Source of the DNA: Montifringilla adamsi | Taxonomy: Eukaryota; Chordata; Aves; Passeriformes; Passeridae | Reading direction: 5' to 3' | Length of the DNA: 64,000 bases | NCBI GenBank assembly: GCA_017590115.1 | Contig: JAGGNK010012448.1 | Coordinates: 1,200,703-1,264,702 of the forward strand | In this document: positions 1 through 12,700 of the stretch, in pieces | How the letters are laid out: each line of letters begins with the position of its first letter | Position numbering within the stretch: the stretch's first letter is position 1 | Program-made: the position numbers and the translations under genes | Notes under the pieces: model-generated | The model's database searches: none | Seen by the model: only the letters and a program-made list of their open reading frames with translations | What the model was told of the DNA's origin: nothing

Positions 1-3000
1 ATTCAGCAAGCTCCAGGTGATCAGTCTTTTGAGTGACCTTAACCAAGGCACAGAACATGCCTCCCTTCCAAGGACTTAAGACACTGGTGGTAATAGCCAA
101 CAGAGCTTAGAAGCATTAATAAGAATAAAGTGTTTTTATTCATTTAGTTCTCTTTATTGATTTACTAGTGCTATTTACTAGATGGAAACAAAAGGAGATG
201 TCCCAGGTGGTGGTGCTGTCCATGCTGTACAGATGACTGGCAAATTCTCTGAACAAATGGCAAAACTGAACATCACCATCTCTATACACAAAAGGCTCTG
301 CTACTGTGGTAGATGCAACTAGAAAATCTTTGACCCAGTAATTACACGTGATCCTCAAACATAGAAGAATTTGATAATTTCATCGTATCTACATACATTT
401 CAAATGCAGTTGGAAAAATAATTATTGATTTATACTTTTAATATTGCAGCTGGAAAGGATCTTCTAGATAGTGAGCATACCTGACTTTAAACCTCAAGAA
501 ATTAAATCACAAAGTTGATTACATCTAAATGGCAATCTTTAATCAGCACATTATTGAACACTCCTACCGTACAAAGAGTTAGCAAAGTACCACAGAAATT
601 TGCTAATTTTCTCATCAATTACCTACAAACCAAAGCCGTATGATCAATAAACCACATAGGCCTCTACCTGCTTCCCAGCAAAAGATTAATTTACAGCACA
701 CAGCAGAAAAACATCCTATTATCAAAACACTTTTTTATTATCAAAAAGCTGTATAGGCCTCCTACTATAACACTATGAAGTAACCCCTTAGTAACACAAA
801 GACTGCACTTTTGCTTACTTTACAAATTTAAAAAAAAAGAAAGAAAAAAGAAGTTCATCAAGAAGATGAGATGGAACCATTTCATTAGCAGAGAAAATTA
901 GAAAAGCAGAGAAAATCTTTCACTATAAAAAAGCAGAAGCCTACACACCCCAATATTTCTTTCCACATTAAAGGGAGCTAAAAAACATCTAAGAAAGAGT
1001 TCTTAGAGTCCTCATCTAAGAGAGGAAAAAAATTCAATATGTCAAAAGTTTAATTTCTGTTCTGTTTCAGTTCTACATATTAGCCTCTCAAAAGGTTCTG
1101 GAAATGAAATATACCAGCTTCATCCGTGGTTTTGTTTTGAAACTAAGTCTTGTCCTTTAAAATACAGAAAAATACCTGCAAAGATACTGAAACCAAGAGC
1201 CACTGAATTTTTCCGATATCTTCCAGAACACAGCCCACCAATATGGGGGTCATTGCTCTTCACCAGGCATTCTCTACTCTATGTCTAGGAAAAGGATGTG
1301 CTGCCATCTTTATTAAAAATCTATGTCCTGCACTGGTTAATTTTGAAAAAGTAAATTAAGATGAAACAGCTGCTAAAACAAAAGACAAAAAGGGGGAGTA
1401 AAAGTGATGTAAAATTTGGTGATATTTGGACCTTGTAAACTAACATAAATTATTTGTAGGCATGTGCTGGCATCCACTCAGATCTTCAATACAACGCATG
1501 TTTTCTATATGCAAATTACACATACTGCAAATTCCAGCCCAAATGTTGTATATACTCACGTTCCCTCCTCCTTTTCCTCTTCTAGTTGGAAGTACCACCT
1601 TTCCTTGTCATGACAAGTATTTTAGTCAAGATATGCCCACAGGATGCATGCATGTGTACATACATACATTTGCACCTAAACAGCATCCAGGACCCAGAGA
1701 CAAGCCTCTTTTTTGGCTAAAGATGGTTAAGAAACCAGGGGAAAGAACTAAACTCTCACAGGTTTAATTCTGGGTATTTAACATTAAAAGTTTTTAAAGG
1801 AAAATCCTAGCAACCTGGTAGCTTCTAGATGCGCCAGCCAAGAATGTTACAAAATGAGCTGGAGTTTCTCTCTTGCAATAATTGATCTCAGTCCAACAAC
1901 TGACCTCTCTACACCCAGCACATTAATCTACCTTCTAGTCCATCCAGCTGGAGAAGAAGGTTGAGTCCATTTAGCTCAGTTAGGTATTGTATCTCTCTCA
2001 TTTCAGGTAAATCAGATCCTGGAGCACACAAGACCAACTCTGCAGCTCACAAGACTGCCGGAACATGTGGGGGTTTTTTGATTGTATGAGACACTAACAC
2101 CATTTCTGCCACCACACCTCGCCCCAGAAAGAAGCCGGGCACAAGAGCAACAGTGATATGAGGCCACAAACACATTATTGACAGTAAATGCTGCACTTGC
2201 TGAGCCTGCAGTGGTCCCCACCATGGCTGTTCTTTGCTGGCAGCTGCTATCAGAGGATGTCACACCCTCCACACAGGCAGTGGAGAAAATGATGCTCAAT
2301 GGGCAAAGATAGAAGGAGAAAAGGTATAATTTCTCCTACTGGTCACATTCATTTATAGCTTTTCCTGTCCAAATCAACCCTCCATGAAGACTCTCTTGCC
2401 CTCTTTCCTTCCTGCCTGCCTGCCTGCCTGCTTCTGGGGACTCCAGTTTCCCACTCTGCTTCTAGAGTTCAGCAGATGTGACATCATGTTAGAAAGACCC
2501 CAGTTCTGCCCCTCATATACAGAGGAGTAGGAATCTCCAGCTGGTGAGTGAAATCTTTCCCCAGCTGTCCCAGGACTATACGTAGGCAGCAAAACTGTAT
2601 ATAAAAAAGGCAAGGAGATGGCCTTATTGTTATATAATTTTCAATTTTTTTCTAGACCCATATATCCGAAAACAGTATGTTGCAATATGCCACAGACCTA
2701 AGATTGATATAACTCTTTTGTATAGCCTTTAAAGTGAACTTAATAGAGTTTCACTCGTATGGAGAACAAAGATCTTGCTAATTTGTCTCAAGCAGCATGT
2801 AGTTCTGAATTTTCTTCCTATGGCCCTAACACTAGTATTTTTGAAAGCAAACAGAGAGAGACTTCATTAGCTATAAATACCTGGAAAAAAAATTCAAGTA
2901 GGTAAAATTGAGCTAGGAATATCTGTTGAGTTTGGAAACACTAATATTTAGTTCAACAAAGGCACATCCATTCTGTATAATACCTGTTTGCTATCTATAA

Positions 3001-3635
3001 CCAGTATTCTGTTTCTTTACACTTGAATAATGGTACATTCTTAAAGGATCAAGAGAAAAATGAACAGGTTGACATGAACTGGTGAAGGGTCCTGAAGGAA
3101 GCCATATGAGGTGCGGCTGAGATCACTTAGCCTGAAAGAGACTAATGGAAGACCTCACTGGGGTCTTCAATTTCCTCATGAGGGGAAGAGGAGGGGCAGG
3201 CACTGATCTCTTCCCACTTGTAACCAATGACAGGACTCAAGGAAATGGTATGAAGATAAGTCAGGGGAGTTCAGGTTGGATATCAGGAGTGTGGTTGGGC
3301 ATTGGAACAGGCTCCCCATGGAAGTGGTCCCAGCACCAATCCTGTCTGACTTCAAAAAGCATTCAGACAATGCTCTTGGGTACACGGTGTTACTCTTGGG
3401 GTGTCCCATGCAGGCCCAGGAGTTGGACTCCATGATCCTGATGGATCCCTTCCAATTCAGGATATTCTGTGGTTCTATGAAGTTCCAAGAACCACTTCAT
3501 GTGGGGCAAAAGACCACAGAAAGACCACCAACCTTTCCATTGTTCATATCCTGAGAAGTACTTTATAGAAAAGCATGTTTGTTTCTCCCTGGCTTACAAT
3601 AATTTAGCAGTAGTTTTATGTTAAAAGAATATTAC
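1..3635 (-). other. NTRK2 intron 5 (partial)
   Basis: AT-rich intronic sequence downstream of exon 5. I looked here for the first Ig-domain exon and did not find it. It holds a CR1 3' fragment (about 3066-3481), a short run of CCTG units at 2409-2430, and a somewhat richer patch at about 2012-2300 with a 95-codon minus-strand open frame that I do not recognise. Confidence 0.85.
3066..3481 (+). mobile_element. CR1 LINE 3' fragment
   Basis: The segment reads like the CR1 3' region, including the words GAAGGGTCCTGAAGG, CTCATGAGGGGAAGAGGAGG, GGAACAGGCTCCCCATGG and the end CCTTCCAATTCAGGATATTCTGT with a decayed octamer tail. It is 5'-truncated, as usual for CR1, and has lost part of the segment before GGAACAGG. 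It is antisense to NTRK2. It resembles the copy at 22277-22861 closely enough to suggest one subfamily. Confidence 0.85.
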
Positions 3636-3790
3636 CGCAGTTTGGGACCTTCATATCCAGCAAGGCTGTCTTCTTATTGTTGTCATCTATGCAATATAAG
3701 TCCTGAGTTTCTGTGTAAAACTTGGTCTCTTGAAATTTCTTGATCCACATGATTTCACAGGAACACTTGAATGGATTATCCACCAATATC
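3636..3790 (-). CDS. NTRK2: NTRK2 coding exon 5: LRR C-terminal cap
   Basis: A 155-nt exon that completes L142 and encodes residues 143-193 plus one base of codon 194. It contains the LRRCT signature [11 protein letters not shown] followed by the further cysteines of LYC and PNC, which close the cap by disulfides in Trk receptors. The acceptor is TTTTTTCCTGTAG and the donor is GTAATA, weaker than the others. Immediately upstream of the acceptor the intron holds a 24-bp tandem duplication. No Ig-domain exon is visible between this exon and position 1, so the gene continues out of the window. Confidence 0.95.
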
Positions 3791-6700
3791 CTACAGGAAA
3801 AAAACACCAATTTATTTAGAAGGTTAAACACCAATTTATTTAGAAGGTGCCACACATACGGGGAAAAAAATGAGGGGCAGGGGGGCTTCAAGCATTCAGC
3901 TGGGCAAAAATGCAAGTTCATTAGGAAGGTTAAGGAAGGTAGGATGAACCCTTTAGTTAAGAGACATAACACATGCATTCTTGGTAAGCTCAGCGCAGAG
4001 TAAACTGCCAAGTTGATAGCAGTTTCCACGTAGGGAATTAAGCACTGCATCCACTGAGGGCCCAGAACATCACAGGCAAGAGAGACCACACAAAGGATTT
4101 GGCTACTATTTCAAATTCATCAGTGTAAGTCAGGAGCCCGTGGAGAATGGCTGCTCAAGAAGATCCATTTTATTTAATAAATCAGGAAGTTATTAGAATT
4201 CATCTCTCCTACACCTGAGCTACCACTCAGTTACCTCAGAAATGGTTTACTGCTGTGGAGTGGTAAATTCTTTATAAAGTCAATCTTGGATTATAGACAC
4301 ACTCTACCAACTTTAATCACAAAAAAGGACTTTGCCTAATCTTTAAAATTCATCTGCTACAACACTCTAGAAAAACCTCACAGTAAAACCTTAGGCAATG
4401 TCATGAAGAAATACTAAATGAAAAAATAGCACTGAAATAGAAACTGCTACAGTACCCTGCATGGAATTTAAACCACAGCTTAGCAAACTTAACAAATTGC
4501 AGTTTTAAAATTTAACAAAACTACACAACAGTGTAATGCAATTACATGCATGTTAAATATGAACAGAAACATATCTACATAAAGAGTGACCAGCTTTATT
4601 TTTCCTTCTACTGGCATACATGAGATCCAATAAATTGGGTGAGCAAGTGTCTATTTAAGGCATTTAATTGCCAAGAGAACAGTCATTCTTAACAAAGTTT
4701 TACATGTATTTTTGATGTACAGAAGTTCAAGTTTCTTGCAGAATCTACGCTCACAGATGCCTCCTGAAGACATGAAGTGTGCAAATAATGAAAAAAATTG
4801 TCTTATTAAAGCAGTTCCTCCAAAAGCCATCTCAAGTTCTTTGAGGAGAAACAACAGCATGGATCCTCAAAAGAGTGTAAAGAAGCAATTTGTATTCACA
4901 GAAGTCATCATCTGGACTTTAACACACAGCATGAACAAAAATTGTTTGCACAAGACATAGTATGAACATGATAACTTTGGGTCAAAGCCTATCTCATGCA
5001 TTTTCAAAACAGTGACATTTACTTCTGTTTCATACTATGGCTTCCTGGTAAAGAGAAATTTGTCTTGACCAATGGCTGAGCAGTCTTCTTCTGGTGTTTT
5101 ATTTTGTGTTAAACCCATCTAAGGAGTTAGGCACATCATTGGCTGGATGCTGGACTTATAATGACCCTCTACAGACAAGTGTGTGAAAAAAAATTCTGAC
5201 TTACAGTAAGCAAATTCCGAGTCTTCATGTTGTTTGCTCTAATTTTATGGCTGCAGTTCATTTGTTCTAGAAGAAACCTTCCATAGTGGCATCTCCTGCT
5301 CTGTAATACCTGGTGACTAACCTCTACTACACTAAACTTCTCATCCCTTTACATTTTGATATGCAAAGGTAGTGACAGGACAAACATACTTGTTTGTCAG
5401 ATTGAGGGGAAGCTCTTTAGAAGCTATTTATGGCAACATTCATATCTCAGATTCACCTACCAACACTCTTCTTTCTCTTCTGTTTCTGATCTTGCAGCTA
5501 TGTATTAAACACTTATCAACAGAATTGTTCAGCTATACTGATTTTATCACTGCTTGTCCTCCTTTCAGGCTCTGCTTTTATCCCTCCACTTTCTTTCCCT
5601 CATTTCCCCCACATCTGTTTATCTCACTTTATCACATTTGTTTGCATAACTTCAGTTTGTCTAGTCCTACACTCCCTCTCCCAAGCCCACAACACTCTAC
5701 CTCAATTTTGCATCCCCTTTTTCTCTCAACTTGTACATCATCATGCATTGCCTCCATATGACAAATACTACTCTCTTTAACCTTCACACTATCCATTTTT
5801 CCCATATCTGGTTCACTCCCGCTACATTTGCCCTGCTTCTTCATGTGCAACCAACAGAACAACAAAGCACATGGAGCAATGGGAGAGCTTTGCAACTACC
5901 TAGTCTCCTCATTAGAGACCTCAGCTCAAGTTGTGAAAGAATATTCCAGTGAGCAGTGTTCCCAGGGCCATAAAGAAAATAATTATACCAATTTAATTAT
6001 CAACAAAGTATACCTAAGGGGCATAACTTCTTTTTGTGCCACTGAGCTTTGTTCATTTCACTTCTCACATGCTGAAGTCCACCAGAAGAGGACTAGGATT
6101 ACGTGTCCGGTAATTAATACTTGAGTTGGCACTTTGGACAAATTCTGACTGTGCTCTGAGATCCAGGAGAGCAACCTCCCTCTCCTCTGCAGCCACCAGG
6201 TCTCCCAGAACTCCTGCAGACTCTCTGCATATTAGCAGAGAATGCACAGGATGAGCAAAACTTTGGAACATGTATCAATAAGAATATATGGCAGATGTAA
6301 CAGAGAATAAAAATGTAAGCATTGAAAAAATCAATAAAGAAATTATTATCAGTGCTTTCATTGCTAAATAATTACATAAAGCACAGTGAAACTCAAGAAT
6401 TTGAGAAAATAAAAACACTCTTAAATAGCCAGCCACACCACTGTAAGAATATGAGAGACAATCTTATATGAATATGTGCGAAAGACTGTATTTTCACTAG
6501 TTCAAATACTTAAATAAACACCAGTAGTTTTGTGTGAAGTAATCTCACAATAAAATATCTTAAAGCTGAAGGAAGAGGCTGTTTTGACCTCTACATTGCT
6601 TTAAAATATATACTTAACCTTCTTGAAGCCCTGGAATGAAAATTTCTCTGCATTTAAGTGTCCAGAATTGATTCTTTCTTTGGACCAGAACTGCACTTCT

Positions 6701-9700
6701 AATTCCTCTACCTTTAAGAGAACAAACTTGAAGTGTTATTCTTCCATTCCAGCCAAAAATAAACTTATATTTTAAGAAATGACAACTTACAGATCAGACA
6801 AACCCAGATGGCGAAAAGGCTTCTTGGACAAACTTGAGAGCTTGTTTCTGGATAAATTGCTATGGCAAAAGAGAAAGATTGCATTAATTAGAATTGCTTC
6901 TTCTTACACTAAAAATACAATTTGTGTCTCTTGAAAAAGCAATTAAGAACTAGAACCAGCTCTAAAAGTCCTTTGACTTCAGTTGTAAAAGGGCAATGTT
7001 CAGTCTTACTTGATGGTTTGAAGAGTTTCAAGAGTTTGAGTCCACTCAGCGTCTGATATCAAGTACATTCAAAATCAAACTCAACAGGGATCAATATTTT
7101 CACTTTTAGCACTTTGTCAATTGCAGAAAAGCAGCAGATTTAACTGTGTTTCAAAAGTATTTTGCAGAGTCCAGGTGTTAATTATATGCTCAATTTATTC
7201 ATGTGAAATGGGTGTATCCCTTTCTTTGATGCTGCACCAAACTCTGTACTCACATAAGCCCTCCTCACATGCTAGCACACATCCACATCAGAGCTTTTTA
7301 GTTGTTCTTTTCAAATTGTATGTGCAATATGCATCCACATGGAAGATCAAAAGGAAAACTGTAAAATGCCTGTATTGGGCTTTTTTATGTCAATTAAGCA
7401 TTTACGGTTTCCAGTGGTAATTAAGTGAAAGGTCTTCTCCCATTATGCAGAGCAAAGAAATGTTGATAGGAACCAGAAATACTCCTCCCTTCATAGCTTA
7501 CAAAACTGCTTTCTCCACCCCAAAGCAAAATAATGCTGGTTTTGTACAGTCTTATCAGTCTATGAATTAAAGATAGTGAGGGCAGTAAACTGTTTAACTG
7601 CCAGCAGTAAAGCACAAATCAGTGTTACGAACCAAAATACCATGAGTTTTATGTGATATAATAAAGGTGCCATAGGGGCTCCACACTTAGCATTGCATTG
7701 CATCTAAACCCTGGGATTAAGTATCTTTTTTTTTTTTTTTATCTGACTAAAGAACACAGTGTTTATTTCCAGACTTCCAGAGGTTGATCTTTGAGTACAA
7801 GATAATTTTCACAGAAATTACAAGTTGGATGTTCTAAAACTGTTTAGAGCACAATCAAAGAGATTATATTTCATCACTGATTCCTTCTGGCAAAGAAGAG
7901 TCTGAAGTTTACAAACTGACTGGTCCTTACATGTGAGAGCAAAACACAAGAGCTACTATTTCATTAGTCAGGTGAACTCACGGACCCTGATCATATAAAT
8001 CAACATTAATGAGCAATTTGCATATAGAACAGAAGTTATGTTTAAGCAAAAACTGTCACTAGGCATTTTTTTCCTAGTATGCATATGCTTTGTGTTGGGA
8101 GTTTGACTAGAAGAGGCAGGATCCTCGTACTGACTTGGGCTTTTGCCTCCAACATAGAGCCACATCAAACCCCATCCCTCCACGGGAAACTCTTCACTCA
8201 CCACACAGGAAGATCTCCTATTCCCATACTGATGAGAGATATGTATGGAGGCCCCTGTGATATTGCCAGACAAGGCATGCCTCTCTTACCTGCAGATCAA
8301 ATAAATCCTACCTTTCTTCCCAAAAGGCAACCAGATATAAAGTGAGCTTTACCTGCAGACCACTGCTGTAAATTTATCACCTTAAGCAATACTTTGACAG
8401 TAAATTTAATTTTATATATATATATTTTTTATAAAGTGATCACTTATTATTGACTACAGATATGCCTACTGTGGTCTCCTTAATTCATGTCAAGTGAAAA
8501 AAAAATCACTGCCAGGTTTATTTTGAAGTAGTTAATGATCCCACTTCCACGCTCATGGAAAGAGAATATGAATTAATTTCCCAATTCAACTGCACACAAA
8601 AAAACCACAGCAAGCAGCCCAAAGAAAATACATCTGAGGTTCTAAAGAAAAAAATGTCAAGAGTACAGAGCCCAGCCCCAAATCTAAACTTTAAGGAGAG
8701 GACCCAGATTCAGTCAAAAGTATGCCTGTATTTTACTTGAAAATATCAAGCTCACTTTAGACTTGATAGCCCTAATTCATCTAAAAGCAAACCAGTGGCA
8801 ATATGAGTAGAACAAAACCAGACTGAGAAACCACATAAAGATTATATCATCTATAGCTCTATCTACAGAATTCTATAGTTCATCTATAGTTCATCTATAG
8901 AGTTCTATCATCTGTAGTGCTTCTGAAAAGGGGAGGCAAGAAAGGAGGGAACAGATCTAAGGAGAACTGGGGGAAAGAGGTGAAGACATGGCCATTTTGC
9001 TACACTCAGTCTCCCTCCACAGGCAACACCCTGCTCTGCCTAAGGCTGGAACCAGCTGTGTGTGCAAACAAGGGGAAATCTGCTGCAAAGTTGATCTCAA
9101 ATGGTTTCCTCTGGCTGCCTTACCTAAACCTGAACAGTGTAGAAATACAAATACAGTTTAATACCTGGAGCTGTACGTATACACTACACTCGCAATCTAT
9201 GATTTAGTGATGCACTTAGATGCAGGCTGGCACATAACAACAACTATTTTTAAAAGATTTTGTAAAAAGGCACTTGCTGTGAAATGTTTTCATATTTAAA
9301 GGCACTGACAATGCGCACATGTATTACACAGGTCCATTACTGTTAGCAGCAAATAAGCGTATAAACTACAGCACTACTAAAATGAAACTGTAGGCTAACT
9401 TGAGTCTACGGGCCATGAAAACATCAAAATTAGATGAGCAAGGCTATTGATTACACTTCAATAGCATCTATTAGGACATTTATTTTCCTGTTGTTTATGT
9501 TATTATTCAAATCTTCTCATGATAAATAATTTTAGAAAGATACTTAAGCTTTCCCAAAAAAATAAGGAAATGACAAAAAAGGGCTTGAGAAAATGTGTGT
9601 TAATAAGTTTCTTTTAAACTGATACTCTCGTATGATTCATAAAATAAATGCTACTTTTATATAATATAGCTTCTTAACTACATCAAAAGATTTTTCATAG

Positions 9701-12700
9701 AACAAAAAAGCAAACTGTAACAGTATCACAGCAAAATTCAAGCTTATAAAGTTATCTCAATCTTCAGAAAAATGTTTTTTATTTTCTTTATGGGATAGTA
9801 AAAAATTTGTCTCCAAATAAAATTTAAGACTTCTCAAAGACCTGCACTGCACAATACCCTTGCAAAATGAAATTCTGTTTGCGCTTAATAGTTTTCACTG
9901 TCCCAACCACAACAGGAGCTATACTTCCTTCATAGGCAGTCAACAGGATTTTTATTGCTGACGACAACAAGCCATGATTCACTGGGGCTTTCAGAAACAT
10001 TTTAGTGTGCATAATGACTTGCCAAAGAAAACAAACAAATGCATTTTGCAGGGATAACAGATCAGCCTCAGTAAAAAAAATACCTCTATACTTACTGCTT
10101 TGTCCTGTGCATCTAAAGCAGCTGGTGCCACTTAATATTTTCCATCTTATCTGGGCTTATCCTGTGTCTGCCAACATTACTAAATCCCCACCATAAGAAA
10201 ACACAGTACAAGACTGGATAATCTTCTGGTTCATAATGTAAGTATTCTGCATCAAGAACTCATCTATATCAACTGAACAGATGTCAAGTCAGTCTAATTT
10301 GTTTCTAACAAGAAGCTTCATGAGTTACAGCTCTACCAAAGTCTGCTTACCAGCAGATACGTATTCCCAGTTTGCATGCTCAAATGAAGCCCCTGCTATG
10401 GCTGAAAAACTTTAAAGGCATCCTATCCAACTGGATTCTGTAAAGCCTAGCAGCTCACATATGTACAGTGATACTTTTCCTTTAAGAGGTAACTTTGATA
10501 GGGTCTCTCTGTTCTGTTCAACAGTCAGTTTTCTGAAAACTTGTTTACCTGTGTAAGTTTTGGTCAAAAGCAGACACTGGAGACAGACACACTTTGTGAC
10601 TGCATGAAACACATTTCCCTAAGGCAACAGGCATAAAAACCTCTCAGGAGGATCATACCAGTTATCACACTTTCTGTGGTGTCTACCTGCCCAGACAGCT
10701 GGAAAGGCCTTCCAAAATTCTATTGATCTTTCTCCAAATTAAACTCCTTATTTCTCACACTGTACTCATGGTGATGGAGAGAACTGATTCCTTTCCTCAT
10801 CATAACTATTCTTCTTTTAAAGATAAGACAAGCACAGAAGGATGGAATCATAGAATAGTTTAAGGGACCTTTAAAGGTGATGTAGTTCCAACTCTCCAAC
10901 ATCTTCAACTACACTAGCTTGCTCAGAGCCTCGTCCAATGTAACCCTGAATGCTTCCAGGGCTGAGGCATCCACCATGTCTCTGGGCAACCTGTGCCAGT
11001 GTTTCATCAACCTTATTGCAAAAAACTTCTTCCTATATCTAATCTAAATCAACCCTCTTCGGTTTTCAGATCATTATTCTTTGACCAATTGCAATGATGT
11101 ATGTTCCTTTTCAATCTTCTCTTTATTGCACTGAAGATGCTCAGGCTCTGAGCCTCCTTATATTACTTGCTTTACAAGCTTCTTCTGGCTCCACTGTTCT
11201 TCTCTGTAGCATCTTTCAAGATGAGTAGATTCAGTGTCTTAATCTACACACAGTATTCCAACAGATTCCCTCAGAGCAGCTAATGCAATGGGGAAAAGAT
11301 GTAAAAATGTAACACAATATTCCTTTTGATCCCAGACTTAAATTTGCTTTGTTCTGCCTCATTGCACAGAGAGAGAATCCCACTTCTTTCCCAGCAGAAT
11401 CACTAAATCTTTCTCTGCAAATATGCCCCTCAGACAGCATGTCCTTATTGCATATTTCCACAGCCAGTGCACATGCACTTGGCTTTATGCAGTTTCATAG
11501 TTTACAGCCATAATTCACTGAGCAACTGTTACACAGGCAAACACTTGAATTTACTCTGGAACATACGTCCTTTATATTAGCAACTGATTATAGTAAAAGC
11601 TCTTTATTAATGACTATATGAAGTGATATAAATTTAATAGGCTTGCAAGATCTGGTTCACACACCTCTGGTGACTGTTCCATATTAAGGATAGAAATTAC
11701 TGTCTAGACAGAAACGGGCATTCATGTCCACTTCCTTATACAAATTAATTACTGTTGTTTAGAAAACACCGGTCAGAAAGTGATTCCATCTCATGAGCAA
11801 AGCAATCAAATCAAACAGAATCCTGTGTTCTGTTCAACAGTTCTTTCCTTTTCAAGGAAGTATCTTAAAAAGCCAAGGTTTGGCATTATGTCTTCCCCAT
11901 CTCACTAGGATAAAAGCAAAGGGTTCGGTTAAATATTAATACAGGTTAGTGTTCATCTGCTGAAGATGTATGGACTAAAGCACACACTCAGAATATTTAG
12001 CTGAAACAGGGTACTTGTGAGGAACTAAGCCGCTCACATGATCTCAGTGTTTTCTGGAGTAGATCCACAGTTTCCCATGTAAGTAGCAAAGTGAGCTACT
12101 CTGTGTCTTTCCCACACAGAAGGCACAAAAGTTGTAGAAAGAGAACTTTGATCAGTTCATCCTTTGCTAAATCTAAAGCATAACAAATCTAGGAAAACAC
12201 AGTCAAAAAACTGGCAGGTACAAATTCTGCTTCCTATGGGTCATGAACTACAAATCACATTTGGGTGTGAAAGCAACATCATTCCTATATTCTGCTCTGG
12301 GCGCATTAGTTCTGATCTTAAGAGAGCTTTCTAAGTGAATCACCTGTCGGACTTCAGGTCATAGTCATATCTCTGTCTCTGGGCACATACACTGATCAAA
12401 ATATTAGATGTGCTCCATGCATGCATCTCCTGCACGGCAGCTGCTAAAATATGCTCAGCTCATCAAATCAGACTAGAGCTAGTCAAAACCATGTCACTGA
12501 GTGTGATGCACACTGTGGACATCATACCCTCAAGAGACACACTCTTTGTGCTACATTACTTATCACAAAAGACACAGCCAAAGTACACTTCTAGAGACAG
12601 AATAATGAACTGGATGGTCTTTTCACACAATATGTTTTTATGATCCACCAGTTCCTTACCATACATGTCTTATTTAAGGACAACTAACAATAGAAGACCA

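Noticed and set aside
140..358. Possible next NTRK2 exon (72-codon minus-strand frame)
   Set aside because: The translation has no Ig-domain cysteine/tryptophan pattern and does not resemble TrkB after the PNC motif.
2012..2299. 95-codon minus-strand frame as an exon or retrogene
   Set aside because: No family resemblance and no convincing flanking splice sites in the required phase. Left as unassigned.
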